A stretch of DNA of 64,000 nucleotides, taken from positions 1 to 64,000 of the forward strand of contig NZ_FRBE01000020.1 of assembly GCF_900142535.1 (NCBI RefSeq), written 5' to 3'. The notes below the pieces were generated by a model that worked only from the letters and a program-made list of their open reading frames with translations, did no database searches and was not told the DNA's origin. Origin of the DNA: Fibrobacter sp. UWEL. GTDB lineage: Bacteria; Fibrobacterota; Fibrobacteria; Fibrobacterales; Fibrobacteraceae. Every line of letters starts with the position of its first letter. Within the stretch, counting starts at the first letter, position 1. A program made the translations under genes and the position numbers. Positions 1 through 9,684 of the stretch are shown piece by piece.

Positions 1-1861
1 GATGAATGGATGGAAGATAAAGCTTACTTAACCGAGAAGGAGATGGGAAAATCCGCTTTTTGCGCATGAATTTACAGAAAAGGACTTGCCTAATCTCTGC
101 ATGGTGTTCTTCTCCATCGTGAAGGATGACTGGTATGTGGTGACGATCGTGAACGAAAGTGAACTGTTCCGTAACGTTCAGTTGATTCTTTACCGCAATA
201 TCTTGATTTCCCTGATTCTTTTCGCCTTGCTTCTGTATTTCTGTACATCCAGCTATCGAAACCGAATCAAGGCCTTGTCGTCCAGTGATGCTAAGTCTCA
301 GTTCTTGGCAAACATGAGTCATGAAATCCGTACGCCTATTAACGGCATTCTGGGCATGAACGCCATGCTCTTGAAAAAGGTGACGGACGAGTCCATGAGA
401 GAATGTGCCCAGAATATTGACAGTGCTGGACACACCCTTCTTTCCATTGTGAACGATGTGCTGGATATTTCCAAGATCGAATCCGGCAAGATGGAAATTC
501 TGCCGGTGCGTTATGAAATGTTCTCGGTACTGAACGACTGCTACAACATGGTTCACGATAGAGCCAATGAGAAGGCTTTGGATTTGGAACTTCGCGTGAA
601 CCCCAACTTGCCGTCGGTTCTGTTTGGTGATGAAATTCGAATTCGTCAGATTGGAAACAACCTTCTCTCCAATGCGGTGAAGTATACCGCCAAGGGAAAG
701 GTCACCTTGATTGTGGATTTTGAGAAGTCTGGCGAATTGGCAGAAGGCTCTCAAGTGGTTCTGGTCATTCGTGTGGCCGATACGGGGCAGGGTATCCAGA
801 AGGAAAATCTGGATAAGTTGTTCGAAAAGTTCGAACGCGTGAATGAACGTAAAAACCGCGCCATTGAAGGTACCGGCCTGGGCTTGAATATTACCAAGCG
901 TCTGGTTGAAATGATGGGTGGCGAAATCATCGTTGAAAGTGAATACGGTAGGGGCTCTATCTTTACCGTGAGAATTCCCCAGACGGTGGAAAATGCAACT
1001 GCCATGGGCGACTTCGCCATTCGCCACAAGATGGCTTTCGCCAAGACTCAAAATGAGGTGGGAGGCTATACCGCTCCGAACGCTCGTGTCCTGGTGGTGG
1101 ACGATGTAAAGATGAATCTCCGTGTGGTCGAAGGCCTCCTGAAGGATACGCAAATCCAGCTGGATACGGCTACCAGTGGTAAGGAAGCTTTGACCAAGGT
1201 GACAAAGACCCGCTATGACATCATCCTGATGGATCACATGATGCCGGATATGGATGGCATTGAAACCTTTGCCGCCATGCAGCAGATGGATGACAGCCTC
1301 TGTAATGGAACTCCTGTCATCATGCTGTCCGCTAACGCCATTCTAGGGGCTAAGGAAGATTACCTGAAGCACGGCTTTACGGACTATCTTTCCAAGCCGG
1401 TTGGTGAAAAGGCTCTCCATGCCATGATCCTGAAATACCTGCCTCATCATATGGTTCGTAAGGCGGGGGCTGCTACTCCTGCGGTGGAAGATGTTCCTCA
1501 GAACTTTATGGAGGCCATGAAAAAAATCCCTGAACTGGATATAAAGCAGGGTCTTACCTACTGTGCCGAAAGTGAGGAATTCTACCAGGAAATGGTGGAG
1601 GAATACCAGAAGGGCGATCCCACTGCGGACCTGCAGAAATTCCTGGAAGCAGAAGACTGCAAGAATTATCGCATTGTGGTTCATGCCCTGAAGAGCAGCT
1701 CCAGAACCATCGGCGCAGAACAGCTTGCCAAAATGGCGGAAGCCCAGGAACATGCCGCTGCTGCCGATAAACTTGGCGAAGTGCAGGAAAATCACGATGC
1801 ACTGGTTCAGGCCTATAGAAACCTCATCGAAAAAATTGTATATTTCACCCGAAAACTTTAA
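1..1861 (+). CDS. Hybrid sensor histidine kinase (HisKA-HATPase-REC-HPt), 5' partial, apparent frameshift
   Basis: The protein is an inner-membrane phosphorelay kinase. Numbering from the TTG at 86, it shows the end of a sensor domain (KDDWYVV), one membrane segment (about 36-53), a HisKA box with His79 in MSHEIRTP, an HATPase domain (GTGLGLNI), a receiver domain with Asp383 in LMDHMMPDMDG and a C-terminal HPt domain with His533 in VHALKSSS. All phosphotransfer residues are present. The sensor N-terminus lies outside the window. Positions 1-66 are open in frame 1 and look coding (ending LTEKEM), but that frame stops at 67-69. The kinase frame is open only after a stop at 29-31. Removing one G from the GGG at 45-47 would join them, so this is a real frameshift or a sequence error. 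No partner response regulator lies nearby; ilvC follows 28 nt later. Confidence 0.88.
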
Positions 1862-1888
1862 TTACTACTCTAAAGAGGTTAAATAATC

Positions 1889-3373
1889 ATGGGTATCAAT
1901 TACTTCAATTCCATTCCTCTGCGTCGTCAGCTGGAAGAAATCGGCCACTGCCGTTTCATGGACTCTTCTGAATTTTCTCGCGGTGTAGAAGCCCTCAAGG
2001 GCAAGAAGATCGTGTTCGTCGGTTGCGGCGCTCAGGGTCTCCATCAGGGTCTCGACCTGCGTGATAGCGGTCTGGATGTTTCCTACACCCTCCGTCCGGA
2101 AGCAATCGCTGAAAAGCGTCAGTCCTGGAAGAACGCTACCGAAAACGGCTTTGCTGTCGGTACCTACGAAGAAATGATCCCCACTGCTGACCTGGTTTGC
2201 AACCTCACACCGGATAAGCAGCACCACAACGTGATCCCCGCTGTCATGAAGCTCATGAAGAAGGGCGCAGCTCTCTCCTACAGCCATGGCTTCAACATCG
2301 TTGAAGAAGGCCAGCAGATCCGTGAAGACATTACCGTTATCATGGTGGCTCCCAAGGGTCCGGGTTCCGAAGTCCGTTCTGAATACGTTCGCGGTTTCGG
2401 TATGCCCTGCTTGATCGCTGTCCACCCCGAAAACGACCCCGAAGGCAAGGGTTGGGACTATGCTAAGGCTTACGCCGCTGGTCTCCACGCTGACCGTCCG
2501 GGCGTTCTCGAAAGCTCTTTCGTTGCAGAAGTGAAGTCTGACCTTATGGGCGAACAGACCATCCTCTGCGGTATGCTCCAGACCGGCACCATCCTTTGCT
2601 ACGACAAGATGGTCAAGGAATTCGGCATGGAACCCGCTTATGTCACCAAGCTCCTCCAGTACGGTTGGGAAACCATTTCCGAAGCTCTGAAGCACGGTGG
2701 TATCACCAATATGATGGACCGTCTCTCCAACCCGGCTAAGATTCGTGCAAACGAACTGGCTGACAAGATGAAGGTCATCATGCGTTCTCTGTACCAGGAA
2801 CACCAGGACAACATCATCTCCGGTAAGTTCTCTTCTACCATGATGATCGACTGGGAAAACAAGGACCACGACCTCCTGACCTGGCGCGCAGAAACTGGCG
2901 AACTGGAATTCGAAAAGGTTGCAGCTACCGATAAGGCTATCTCCGAACAGGAATACTTCGACCGCGGCGTCCTCATGGTCGCTATGATCAAGGCCGGTGT
3001 GGAACTGGCATTCGAAACCATGTGCTCCGTCGGCATCAAGCCCATGAGCGCATACTACGAATCTCTCCACGAAACTCCGCTCATTGCAAACCTCATCGCT
3101 CGTAAGAAGCTGTTCGAAATGAACCGCGTTATCTCCGACACCGCAGAATACGGCTGCTACCTGTTCGCTAACAAGTGCGTGCCTCTGCTGAAGGACTTCA
3201 TGGCTAAGGAAGTCACTAAGGAAGATATCGGCGCTATCTTCGGCGAAGGCAAGTCCACCGCTGTTGATAACGAAGAACTCATCAAGGTCAATGCTAGCAT
3301 CCGTAAGCACCCGGTTGAAGAAATCGGTGCATGGCTCCGTGCCCGCATGTCCGGCATGACTCGCGTTGTCTAA
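1889..3373 (+). CDS. ilvC: Ketol-acid reductoisomerase (class II, long form)
   Basis: This NADPH-dependent enzyme converts acetolactate or acetohydroxybutyrate to dihydroxy acids in branched-chain amino acid synthesis in the cytosol. At 494 aa it matches the long class II enzyme of enteric bacteria. Visible features are the nucleotide-binding segment [12 protein letters not shown] (about residues 44-55), [14 protein letters not shown], and [12 protein letters not shown] with the metal-binding Asp and Glu. The start has an AAAGAGG ribosome site 10 nt upstream. Codon use is strongly biased (AAG, CTC, GAA), as expected of a highly expressed gene. No other ilv gene is adjacent and no leader peptide or T-box is seen upstream. 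A structured 3' region and a terminator follow. Confidence 0.97.
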   Translation: MGINYFNSIPLRRQLEEIGHCRFMDSSEFSRGVEALKGKKIVFVGCGAQGLHQGLDLRDSGLDVSYTLRPEAIAEKRQSWKNATENGFAVGTYEEMIPTADLVCNLTPDKQHHNVIPAVMKLMKKGAALSYSHGFNIVEEGQQIREDITVIMVAPKGPGSEVRSEYVRGFGMPCLIAVHPENDPEGKGWDYAKAYAAGLHADRPGVLESSFVAEVKSDLMGEQTILCGMLQTGTILCYDKMVKEFGMEPAYVTKLLQYGWETISEALKHGGITNMMDRLSNPAKIRANELADKMKVIMRSLYQEHQDNIISGKFSSTMMIDWENKDHDLLTWRAETGELEFEKVAATDKAISEQEYFDRGVLMVAMIKAGVELAFETMCSVGIKPMSAYYESLHETPLIANLIARKKLFEMNRVISDTAEYGCYLFANKCVPLLKDFMAKEVTKEDIGAIFGEGKSTAVDNEELIKVNASIRKHPVEEIGAWLRARMSGMTRVV

Positions 3374-3715
3374 TCTTCGATTAGCTTCGTTCTCGACCCA
3401 CTCGCCGTACTAGATGTACGGCTTCGGGGTCTGCGGCCTCGCTACTCTCGATTATCCAACGCGAGTAGAAAGGCAAAAGTTTGAAAGGGCATTTCCTCAA
3501 GGGGATGCCCTTTCTTTGTCTCGCTAGGTTCTACTTAGCGGTTCAATTCAAGAGGCGTCCTGAAAAGGGCGTCTTTTTTTATGTTGTGTGTAATTCTGGA
3601 AGGGTGTTCCAGATTGGAATAAGGAAAAGTGCGCTTTATTTGTGATTTTGCTTAAAAAGAGGGGGCTGGGTGTTTTTTCAGTATTGCATTTGTTGCGGAA
3701 TAGTATAGTTTAGAA
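3371..3715. other. Intergenic region after ilvC with nested hairpins
   Basis: About 340 bases carry no gene. Directly after the ilvC stop there is a small palindrome (3371-3383), a hairpin with arms 3404-3410 and 3416-3422 enclosed by gaccc/gggtc (3395-3399 and 3427-3431), and a weaker pairing between 3443-3450 and 3462-3469. A rho-independent terminator follows at 3483. The -10 box of the next gene is at 3704-3709. This arrangement of structured element, then terminator, resembles those after yebC, groEL and the methyltransferase gene. Confidence 0.55.
3483..3518 (+). terminator. Terminator of ilvC
   Basis: A ten-base-pair stem pairs GAAAGGGCAT (3483-3492) with ATGCCCTTTC (3505-3514) around a 12-nt loop, followed by TTTG. 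Confidence 0.85.
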
Positions 3716-5329
3716 ATGAATATAGATGGGTGTTTTATGGTAAATTTCCAGCAGATAGCAGAATCGTTTGAAGAAGCGCTAACAAATCGCGAGTTTTCGG
3801 TGTATTTGCAACCGCAGTACAACCACTCTACTGGAGCTCTGATTGGCGCGGAAGCTCTTGTCCGTTGGATTTCTCCCAAGCATGGCTTTATCTCGCCGGC
3901 GGATTTTATTCCGGCTCTCGAGGAGATGGGCGTGATCCCTACACTAGACTTGTACGTGTTTGAATGTGTCTGCGAGTTCCTCCGTGCCTGCATTGATTCC
4001 AACAAGTCCCTGGTGCGTATTTCCGTGAATATGTCCCGTAATGATATTCTGTGCGAGGATTATATTGACCGTCTGGAAATTCTTCGTCAGAAGTATGAGA
4101 TTCCCACCAAATTGATTCACGTTGAGCTTACCGAAACAGCCGCCGTGGCGGGTGCCCAGATTGTAATTGATTCCATCAAGAAACTTCATAGTCTGGGCTA
4201 CACTGTTGAAATGGATGACTTCGGCAGTGGCTATTCCTCCTTGAACGTGCTTAAGGATATTGAGTTCGATGTTCTTAAGTTAGATCTGAAGTTTATCGCA
4301 GGCACCATCGGAAACGACCGCGGTGGCACCATCTTGACTTCCGTGGTTCGCATGGCCAAGTGGCTTAAGCTTCCGGTGATTGCCGAAGGTGTCGAAACGA
4401 TTGAACAGGCTGATTTCTTAAGGAGTGTTGGATGCGATTACATTCAGGGCTACCTTTATTCCAAACCGCTTCCCGTTGAAGAATATGAAAAGCTTCTTTG
4501 CGAAAGTTCCGTTGGCACCATCGTTCCTCAGATGAATTTGGTGGATACCATGAGTTCCGGTAAATTCTGGAATCCTGAATCCATGGAAACCTTGATCTTC
4601 AGTAATTTCGTGGGGGCCGCCGCCATCTTTGAACTCCGTGGGGGCAAGACTGAAATCCTTCGCGTTAATCAGAAATTCCTTCGCGAGATGGGCATGAATA
4701 TGTCTGAATCCGCGATCTTGGATCTGGAACCTGAAAACACCATGGACGAAGAAAATCTGGGTATTTTTAGATCCGCTATGGCCAAGGCTGCAGAATCAAA
4801 GAGCGAAGTCGAATGTGAAATCTGGGCTAACGTTTGTTCCAGGACTTGCGGCAACGAGAAGGTTTGCATTCGCAATTCTATTCAGCTGATTGGCGAAAGC
4901 AAGGTGAGCCAGCTGTTCTATGTGATGGTCCGTAACATTACGCTTGAGAAACAGGCGTTATCGGGATTTGCGCGCCGCGAAGCTAATTTCAAGGCTGCCA
5001 TTGAACAGGCTAACATGTTCTTGTGGGAGTACTCCATTGCCACTAAGGAGATGCGCCCCTGCTTCCGCTGTCAGAAGGTTTTGGGCTTGCCGCCGGTCAT
5101 CTACAACTATCCGGAACCAGTTATTGAAAGTGGTCTTTTCCCCGCTGATATTGCAGATACGTATAGGGATTGGCATCGTCAGATTGCCGAGGGCGTTCCT
5201 TCCATTGAGGCTATTCTTCCCTTGACTGCGGATCACGTTCCGTTCCACGTTCGCTACACCACAGAGTTCGATGAAAACGGTCGTCCGGTCAAGGCTTATG
5301 GGTCTGCAACGTTAGTCGTTGACAAATAA
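3716..5329 (+). CDS. EAL-domain cyclic-di-GMP phosphodiesterase with C-terminal PAS-like region
   Basis: The protein probably hydrolyses cyclic-di-GMP. The EAL domain occupies about residues 15-265. The signature Glu is in GAEALVRW (E46), with further active-site segments HVELTET, EMDDFGSGYSSL and IAEGVETIEQ, and QGYLYSKPLP closes the domain. All look catalytically intact. Residues about 285-415 and 425-535 look like two PAS-like folds. There is no GGDEF domain and no membrane segment. Having EAL first and sensors last is less usual than the reverse. The ATG at 3716 has no Shine-Dalgarno, but a TATAGT box at 3704-3709 ends six bases before it, suggesting a leaderless transcript. An ATG at 3737 is an alternative start. 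Confidence 0.88.
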   Translation: MNIDGCFMVNFQQIAESFEEALTNREFSVYLQPQYNHSTGALIGAEALVRWISPKHGFISPADFIPALEEMGVIPTLDLYVFECVCEFLRACIDSNKSLVRISVNMSRNDILCEDYIDRLEILRQKYEIPTKLIHVELTETAAVAGAQIVIDSIKKLHSLGYTVEMDDFGSGYSSLNVLKDIEFDVLKLDLKFIAGTIGNDRGGTILTSVVRMAKWLKLPVIAEGVETIEQADFLRSVGCDYIQGYLYSKPLPVEEYEKLLCESSVGTIVPQMNLVDTMSSGKFWNPESMETLIFSNFVGAAAIFELRGGKTEILRVNQKFLREMGMNMSESAILDLEPENTMDEENLGIFRSAMAKAAESKSEVECEIWANVCSRTCGNEKVCIRNSIQLIGESKVSQLFYVMVRNITLEKQALSGFARREANFKAAIEQANMFLWEYSIATKEMRPCFRCQKVLGLPPVIYNYPEPVIESGLFPADIADTYRDWHRQIAEGVPSIEAILPLTADHVPFHVRYTTEFDENGRPVKAYGSATLVVDK

Positions 5330-5377
5330 TAAGTTAGCGTTTTAACGTGTTTTTCAGAACTTGTAAAACCAAATTTT

Positions 5378-5412
5378 AAAGGCTCATTCCTTTATGGAAA
5401 GAGCCTTTTTTT
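5378..5412 (+). terminator. Terminator of the EAL gene
   Basis: AAAGGCTCATTCC pairs with GGAAAGAGCCTTT with one internal mismatch and a five-base loop. A run of T's follows. Confidence 0.85.
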
Positions 5413-5490
5413 TCGTTTTTTGACCTAGGGGAATGGACTTCATTTTTTTATTTTTTGCCCGATAATTTTAAAACTACATAGGGCAAATGT

Positions 5491-6975
5491 ATGTTCAAAG
5501 TTGGATTTGATAACGACGCGTACTTGAGAACGCAGTCCGAGAAGATTGCCGAACGTATTGCAAAGTTCGGTGGAAAACTTTACCTTGAATTTGGCGGCAA
5601 GCTCTTTGATGACCACCACGCAAGCCGCGTACTGCCGGGCTTTGCTCCGGACTCCAAGATCCGCATGCTGGAAAAGCTGAAGGACAAGGCCGAAGTCATT
5701 ATCGCAGTTAACGCAAACGATATCGAAAAGAACAAGGTTCGTGGCGACCTGGGCATTACCTACGATCAGGATGTGCTTCGCTTGATTGACGCCTTCCGCG
5801 GTTACGGCCTGTACGTGAGCAGCGTGGTGCTGACCCGCTGGCAGGACCAGCCTAGCGCTCTGGCATACCAGAAGAAACTGGAAGGCCTGGGCCTGAAGGT
5901 TTACCGTCATTATCCTATTGCTGGTTACCCGAACAACATTCCTCTTGTTGTGAGCGACGATGGATATGGCAAGAATGAATTTGTTGAAACTACTCGTGAA
6001 CTGGTGGTGGTTACCGCTCCGGGTCCGGGAAGTGGAAAGATGGCTGTCTGCCTTTCCCAGATTTATCATGAAAACGTTCACGGCGTTAAGGCTGGTTACG
6101 CTAAGTTCGAAACGTTCCCCATCTGGAACATTCCTCTGAAACATCCGGTGAACCTGGCATACGAAGCTGCCACCGCCGACTTGAACGACGTGAACATGAT
6201 TGACCCGTTCCATCTGGAAGCTTACGGCAAGACCACCATCAACTACAACCGTGACGTTGAAGTGTTCCCCGTGCTGAACGCTTTGTTTACCCGCATCTTG
6301 GGCGAATCTCCGTACAAGAGCCCCACCGACATGGGCGTAAATATGGCTGGTAACTGCATCGTTGACGATGAAGCGGTGAGCGAAGCTGCCAAGCAGGAAA
6401 TCATCCGCCGCTACTTCAACACCCTCTGCGATGTCCGTAAGGGCAACGCAGACAAGGACCAGGTTTACAAGCAGCAGCTGGTGATGGAACAGGCTCACAT
6501 TAGCGTTGAAGACCGCCCGGTGGTTGCTGCCGCTGTAAAGCGCGCCGAAGAAACCAACGGCCCCGCAGTTGCTATCGAACTGCAGGATGGCGCCATCATC
6601 GCTGCAAAGACTTCTTCTTTGCTGGGCGCTTCCTCTGCAATGCTTTTGGATGCCCTCAAGCACTTGGCTGGCATTCCCGACGAAGTCCGCCTGCTTTCTC
6701 CCATGGTGATCGAACCCATTCAGAACTTGAAGACCAAGCAGCTGGGCCACACCAATCCTCGTCTCCACATGGACGAAGTGTTGGTGGCTCTCTCTGTTTG
6801 TGCCCTCACTGATTACAACGCAAAGATCGCCCTGGAAAAGTTGCCTGAACTGCGCCACTGCGACGTTCATGCCAGCGTAATCCTGTCTCAGGTTGATGTA
6901 GGTGTGTTCCGCCGTCTGGGTGTGAACTTGACCTCTGAACCGAATTATCAGACTTCCAAGTTGTACCACACTTAA
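5491..6975 (+). CDS. DUF1846 family protein
   Basis: This 494-aa protein matches the DUF1846 family in length and hallmark segments: YLEFGGKLFDDHHASRVLPG near the N-terminus (about residues 30-50), APGPGSGKMAVCLSQ (about 177-191), which resembles a phosphate-binding loop, and HPVNLAYEAATADLND. The family is widespread in anaerobes and has no established biochemical role, so I assign none. There is no signal peptide or membrane segment. The start has a weak AGGG site at -11. A TATTTTTTG box at 5449-5457 could be its promoter. The gene stands alone between two terminators. Confidence 0.85.
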   Translation: MFKVGFDNDAYLRTQSEKIAERIAKFGGKLYLEFGGKLFDDHHASRVLPGFAPDSKIRMLEKLKDKAEVIIAVNANDIEKNKVRGDLGITYDQDVLRLIDAFRGYGLYVSSVVLTRWQDQPSALAYQKKLEGLGLKVYRHYPIAGYPNNIPLVVSDDGYGKNEFVETTRELVVVTAPGPGSGKMAVCLSQIYHENVHGVKAGYAKFETFPIWNIPLKHPVNLAYEAATADLNDVNMIDPFHLEAYGKTTINYNRDVEVFPVLNALFTRILGESPYKSPTDMGVNMAGNCIVDDEAVSEAAKQEIIRRYFNTLCDVRKGNADKDQVYKQQLVMEQAHISVEDRPVVAAAVKRAEETNGPAVAIELQDGAIIAAKTSSLLGASSAMLLDALKHLAGIPDEVRLLSPMVIEPIQNLKTKQLGHTNPRLHMDEVLVALSVCALTDYNAKIALEKLPELRHCDVHASVILSQVDVGVFRRLGVNLTSEPNYQTSKLYHT

Positions 6976-7014
6976 GCACATCGGCTTGTTGTCGCTTTAC
7001 TAGCTTCAACTTTA

Positions 7015-7046
7015 AAAAGGACTCGCTTTACGGCGGGTCCTTCTTT
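7015..7046 (+). terminator. Terminator of the DUF1846 gene
   Basis: AAGGACTCGC (7017-7026) pairs with GCGGGTCCTT (7033-7042), including one G-T pair. A short T-rich tail follows. Confidence 0.75.
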
Positions 7047-7167
7047 ATAATCGCCTAATTTATTCAAAATGATTTGGTTGGATAGCTGAAGGGTAAAACT
7101 TGCTTTACAGGTATTCTGTTTTTGAGGGTAATTTCTAAATTTGGATACGATAGAGATAGGGGCTTTT

Positions 7168-8823
7168 ATGAAAAAGTTATTCTTGGCATATGCCGTCGTT
7201 TTTCTTGTAGTTTTCTCGGCTTGCGGAGATTCTTCATCAACCCCTTCCAGAGGAATCGATGAACATGGTTCTGATTCGCTCTCCGCGGATCTGGATTCAA
7301 TTGATTTGGATGACGAGGATTTTTCCGAAGTAGACAATAGTCGTGATTCCGTGAGTTCTGATTCTGTTCAGAACGACTCGGGATGTTCTATGGATGAGAT
7401 GGTCGGCCAGGAAACCGTTTCATGTGGAGATACAAGTCTCCCTGTCTATAAAGGTTTATGCGATTCTATCTCTTACGATCCCAAATTGCAGTTCTGCTAT
7501 GAAGGCCTCGTTATGGATTTCTGTGAAGGAGCTCCCTACAACCCTAGCAAGAATTTTTGCCATAACGATACTCTGTATGTACGTTGTGGTGAAAAGGGGT
7601 ATGATCCCAAAAATCAATTTTGCAATAAAGAAATAGTTTATTCTCTTTGCGGTGGCAAAACCTTTGATCCTAAAACACAATACTGTTTAAAAGGGGAGGT
7701 TCTGGATTACTGTGGTACTAAAGCATATGATCCCCAAAAGGAATTTTGCCAGGATCAAACAGTTGCTCCCTTTTGTAGTGGCGAAAAATACGATATTACC
7801 AAGGAATTCTGCTTTGGGAATATTACGGTAATGCCGCTCTGTAACGGAAACTCTTATAATGCACTTCGTACTTTCTGCTACAAAGATTCGCTATATGACA
7901 GGTGTGGTAACTCAATTTATGACCCGTCTATCGAATTTTGTTTCAAAGATTCCGTGTATTATTTATGTGCTGAAGCGGGCTCGTACGATCCGGAAAGTGG
8001 TGAAGAATGTCTTTCTAGCGATGAAGGTGTTACTTGGAAAGTGCATAAGCCCTGTGGGAATACTTATATTGAAAAAGAGAACGAGTTTTGTTTTATGTCC
8101 TCTGCTTATTCCCTTTGCAATGGGACAGCCTATGACCCTGGTAAACATTACTGCAAGGATCGCAAGACTTTGACTGAGTATGAATATTTGACTGATGCAA
8201 GAGACGGACAAAAGTATCGGGTTGTTGAAGTTGGTGGGCTGAAATGGATGGCTCAGAATTTGAATTATGACTATAATGAAGGTACAGCAGAAAGTTTTTG
8301 TTATGATGACGATCCCGAAAATTGTATCGCATATGGACGACTTTACAAATGGTCCGCTGTCATGGATTCTGCAGGGGTGTTTAGTGGCTATACGCAGGGG
8401 TGTGGTTATGAAACGACCTGTGTCGAAATGGAGGCAGCTTCGGTTGTAAGAGGGGTTTGCCCTGAAGGGTGGTTTGTGCCGTCAAAAGCTGAATGGGAAA
8501 ATTTGATAAATACTATTGGCGATGAGTATGCGGGACTTGCGTTGAAATCTCCGACAGATTGGAAACTGTTAGATGAATATGCTATTGGTGGAAGGGACTG
8601 GTATGGATTTTCTGCCCTTCCTGCTGGCAAAAGGTTGGCTGATGGAAGTTATAGCCGTATTAATCAGGCGACCGGTTTTTGGACAAGAGATGAAAGTAGC
8701 TCGCTTGTCGCAAACTATGTTATTTTAGCTTATTCAAACCAATTAGCGCCGATAAATGTGGTGGGTAAATATCAAGGACTCTCTGTTCGTTGTGTAGAAC
8801 ATCAAACGATTTATATTAAATAA
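7168..8823 (+). CDS. Lipoprotein with eleven 21-residue Cys repeats and a Fibrobacter major paralogous domain
   Basis: This is a secreted lipoprotein of unknown role. The ATG at 7168 is chosen over an upstream TTG because it has a purine-rich site (ATAGGGG) and opens a signal peptide ending in FSAC, with lipidated Cys19. An acidic Ser/Asp stretch follows (about 20-75). Residues about 98-329 hold about eleven imperfect 21-residue repeats of the form C-x4-YDP-x3-FC-x8. The repeat core YDPxxxFC is well conserved. From about residue 333 the domain shows DGQKYRVVEVGGLKWMAQNLNY, CPEGWFVPSKAEW and a final LSVRCVE, the TIGR02145-type module characteristic of Fibrobacter. The gene is more AT-rich than its neighbours. 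It is monocistronic and ends in a strong terminator. Confidence 0.85.
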   Translation: MKKLFLAYAVVFLVVFSACGDSSSTPSRGIDEHGSDSLSADLDSIDLDDEDFSEVDNSRDSVSSDSVQNDSGCSMDEMVGQETVSCGDTSLPVYKGLCDSISYDPKLQFCYEGLVMDFCEGAPYNPSKNFCHNDTLYVRCGEKGYDPKNQFCNKEIVYSLCGGKTFDPKTQYCLKGEVLDYCGTKAYDPQKEFCQDQTVAPFCSGEKYDITKEFCFGNITVMPLCNGNSYNALRTFCYKDSLYDRCGNSIYDPSIEFCFKDSVYYLCAEAGSYDPESGEECLSSDEGVTWKVHKPCGNTYIEKENEFCFMSSAYSLCNGTAYDPGKHYCKDRKTLTEYEYLTDARDGQKYRVVEVGGLKWMAQNLNYDYNEGTAESFCYDDDPENCIAYGRLYKWSAVMDSAGVFSGYTQGCGYETTCVEMEAASVVRGVCPEGWFVPSKAEWENLINTIGDEYAGLALKSPTDWKLLDEYAIGGRDWYGFSALPAGKRLADGSYSRINQATGFWTRDESSSLVANYVILAYSNQLAPINVVGKYQGLSVRCVEHQTIYIK

Positions 8824-8833
8824 ATAATTAAGT

Positions 8834-8870
8834 AAAACGGTTCCTCGCTTTTGCGAGGAACCGTTTTTTA
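8834..8870. terminator. Bidirectional terminator
   Basis: A perfect 15-bp stem (8834-8848 with 8853-8867) has a TTTT loop and flanking A and T runs. It sits between two convergent genes and can serve both. Confidence 0.9.
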
Positions 8871-8926
8871 AGCTTCATCTATTTTAGAAAGGTTCTAGTC
8901 ATGCAATCATGACTGCGACACTCGCC

Positions 8927-9670
8927 TTACTTGCTCTTTTTCGGGGGGTGGGCGGCAATCTTCTTGGTACCCTTAGCCTTGTCAGCTGCTTTGGCAGCCT
9001 TTTCAGCAGCTTCAGCTTCTTCTTCAGCCTTTTCGAATGCAGCCTGCATGTCTTCCAGAGCGCCAACCGGATCTTCTTCGATGATTTCGGAAGCTTCATC
9101 TACCAGTTCGGCGAATTCGTCGTACCAGTCTGCGAAGATTTCGACTTCGAGGTGGTCAACACCAGGAACGGTCAGACGGACGCCGCAGCTTTCGCCGATG
9201 CGGTCCATGAACTTCACCATTTCCGGCTTCAGGAGGGACAGGTCCAGACCATCCAGGTCTTCCGGTTCCAGCCATACGCCATCTTCTTCTTCTTCGACCT
9301 TCTTGGACTTCTTGGAAGCTTTCTTGTCGTCCTTGCAACCGCACTTGCAGTCATCGCCGCAGTTGCATTCGCCGCCACAGCAGCAACCGCAGTTGCAGCC
9401 GCAGCCGTTCATTTCCAGATATTCTTCATCATCGATGCCGCTGTCGTAGAAGAATTCGTCTTCTTCCAGGTACAGGGTTTCAACAAAGATGCTCTTTGCA
9501 TTGAGAGACTTTGCTGCAGCGATGAATTCCTTCAGGTCGCCACCGAAATAGCGGGTTGCTTCCACTTCTTCGTTCAGGGTCTGAACGGGGATGGGGAGGA
9601 GCTTCTGCTTGCTGATGTAAGCGCAGATTTCGTCGCTAATGGACTTCTGAACTTTAGTGTTCTTTGCCAT
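8927..9670 (-). CDS. Acidic protein with an 11-cysteine cluster, function unknown
   Basis: I do not recognise a family for this 247-aa protein. The ATG at 9670 has an AGGAG site eight bases upstream; a TTG six bases earlier is less likely. Around residues 89-112 lies a dense Cys/Gly cluster (GCGCNCGCCCGG followed by ECNCGDDCKCGC) with eleven cysteines in 23 residues, which resembles a metal-binding module. A Lys/Glu-rich hinge follows. Then comes a domain with VWLEPEDLDGLDLSLLKPEMV and a conserved-looking DRIGESCGVRLTVPG. The C-terminal 50 residues form an Ala/Glu/Lys helix. There is no signal peptide. The gene starts 14 nt after the dapA stop, so the two are probably co-transcribed. Confidence 0.75.
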   Translation of the reverse strand: MAKNTKVQKSISDEICAYISKQKLLPIPVQTLNEEVEATRYFGGDLKEFIAAAKSLNAKSIFVETLYLEEDEFFYDSGIDDEEYLEMNGCGCNCGCCCGGECNCGDDCKCGCKDDKKASKKSKKVEEEEDGVWLEPEDLDGLDLSLLKPEMVKFMDRIGESCGVRLTVPGVDHLEVEIFADWYDEFAELVDEASEIIEEDPVGALEDMQAAFEKAEEEAEAAEKAAKAADKAKGTKKIAAHPPKKSK

Positions 9671-9684
9671 GGTCAATCTCCTGA

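Noticed and set aside
1862-1888. Possible leader, T-box or riboswitch before ilvC, metF or serC
   Set aside because: The ilvC gap is only 27 bases and no conserved riboswitch or T-box cores are visible before metF or serC.
1865-3310. Long open frame opposite ilvC (and similar ones opposite DUF1846, PBP, GH5 and pectate lyase genes)
   Set aside because: These arise from the strong codon bias (few TTA, CTA and TCA codons) of the real genes. They have no ribosome sites and no family-like motifs.
3551-3583. GGCGTCC ... GGGCGTC followed by seven T's, looking like a second ilvC terminator
   Set aside because: The two words are direct, not inverted, repeats, so they do not form a stem.
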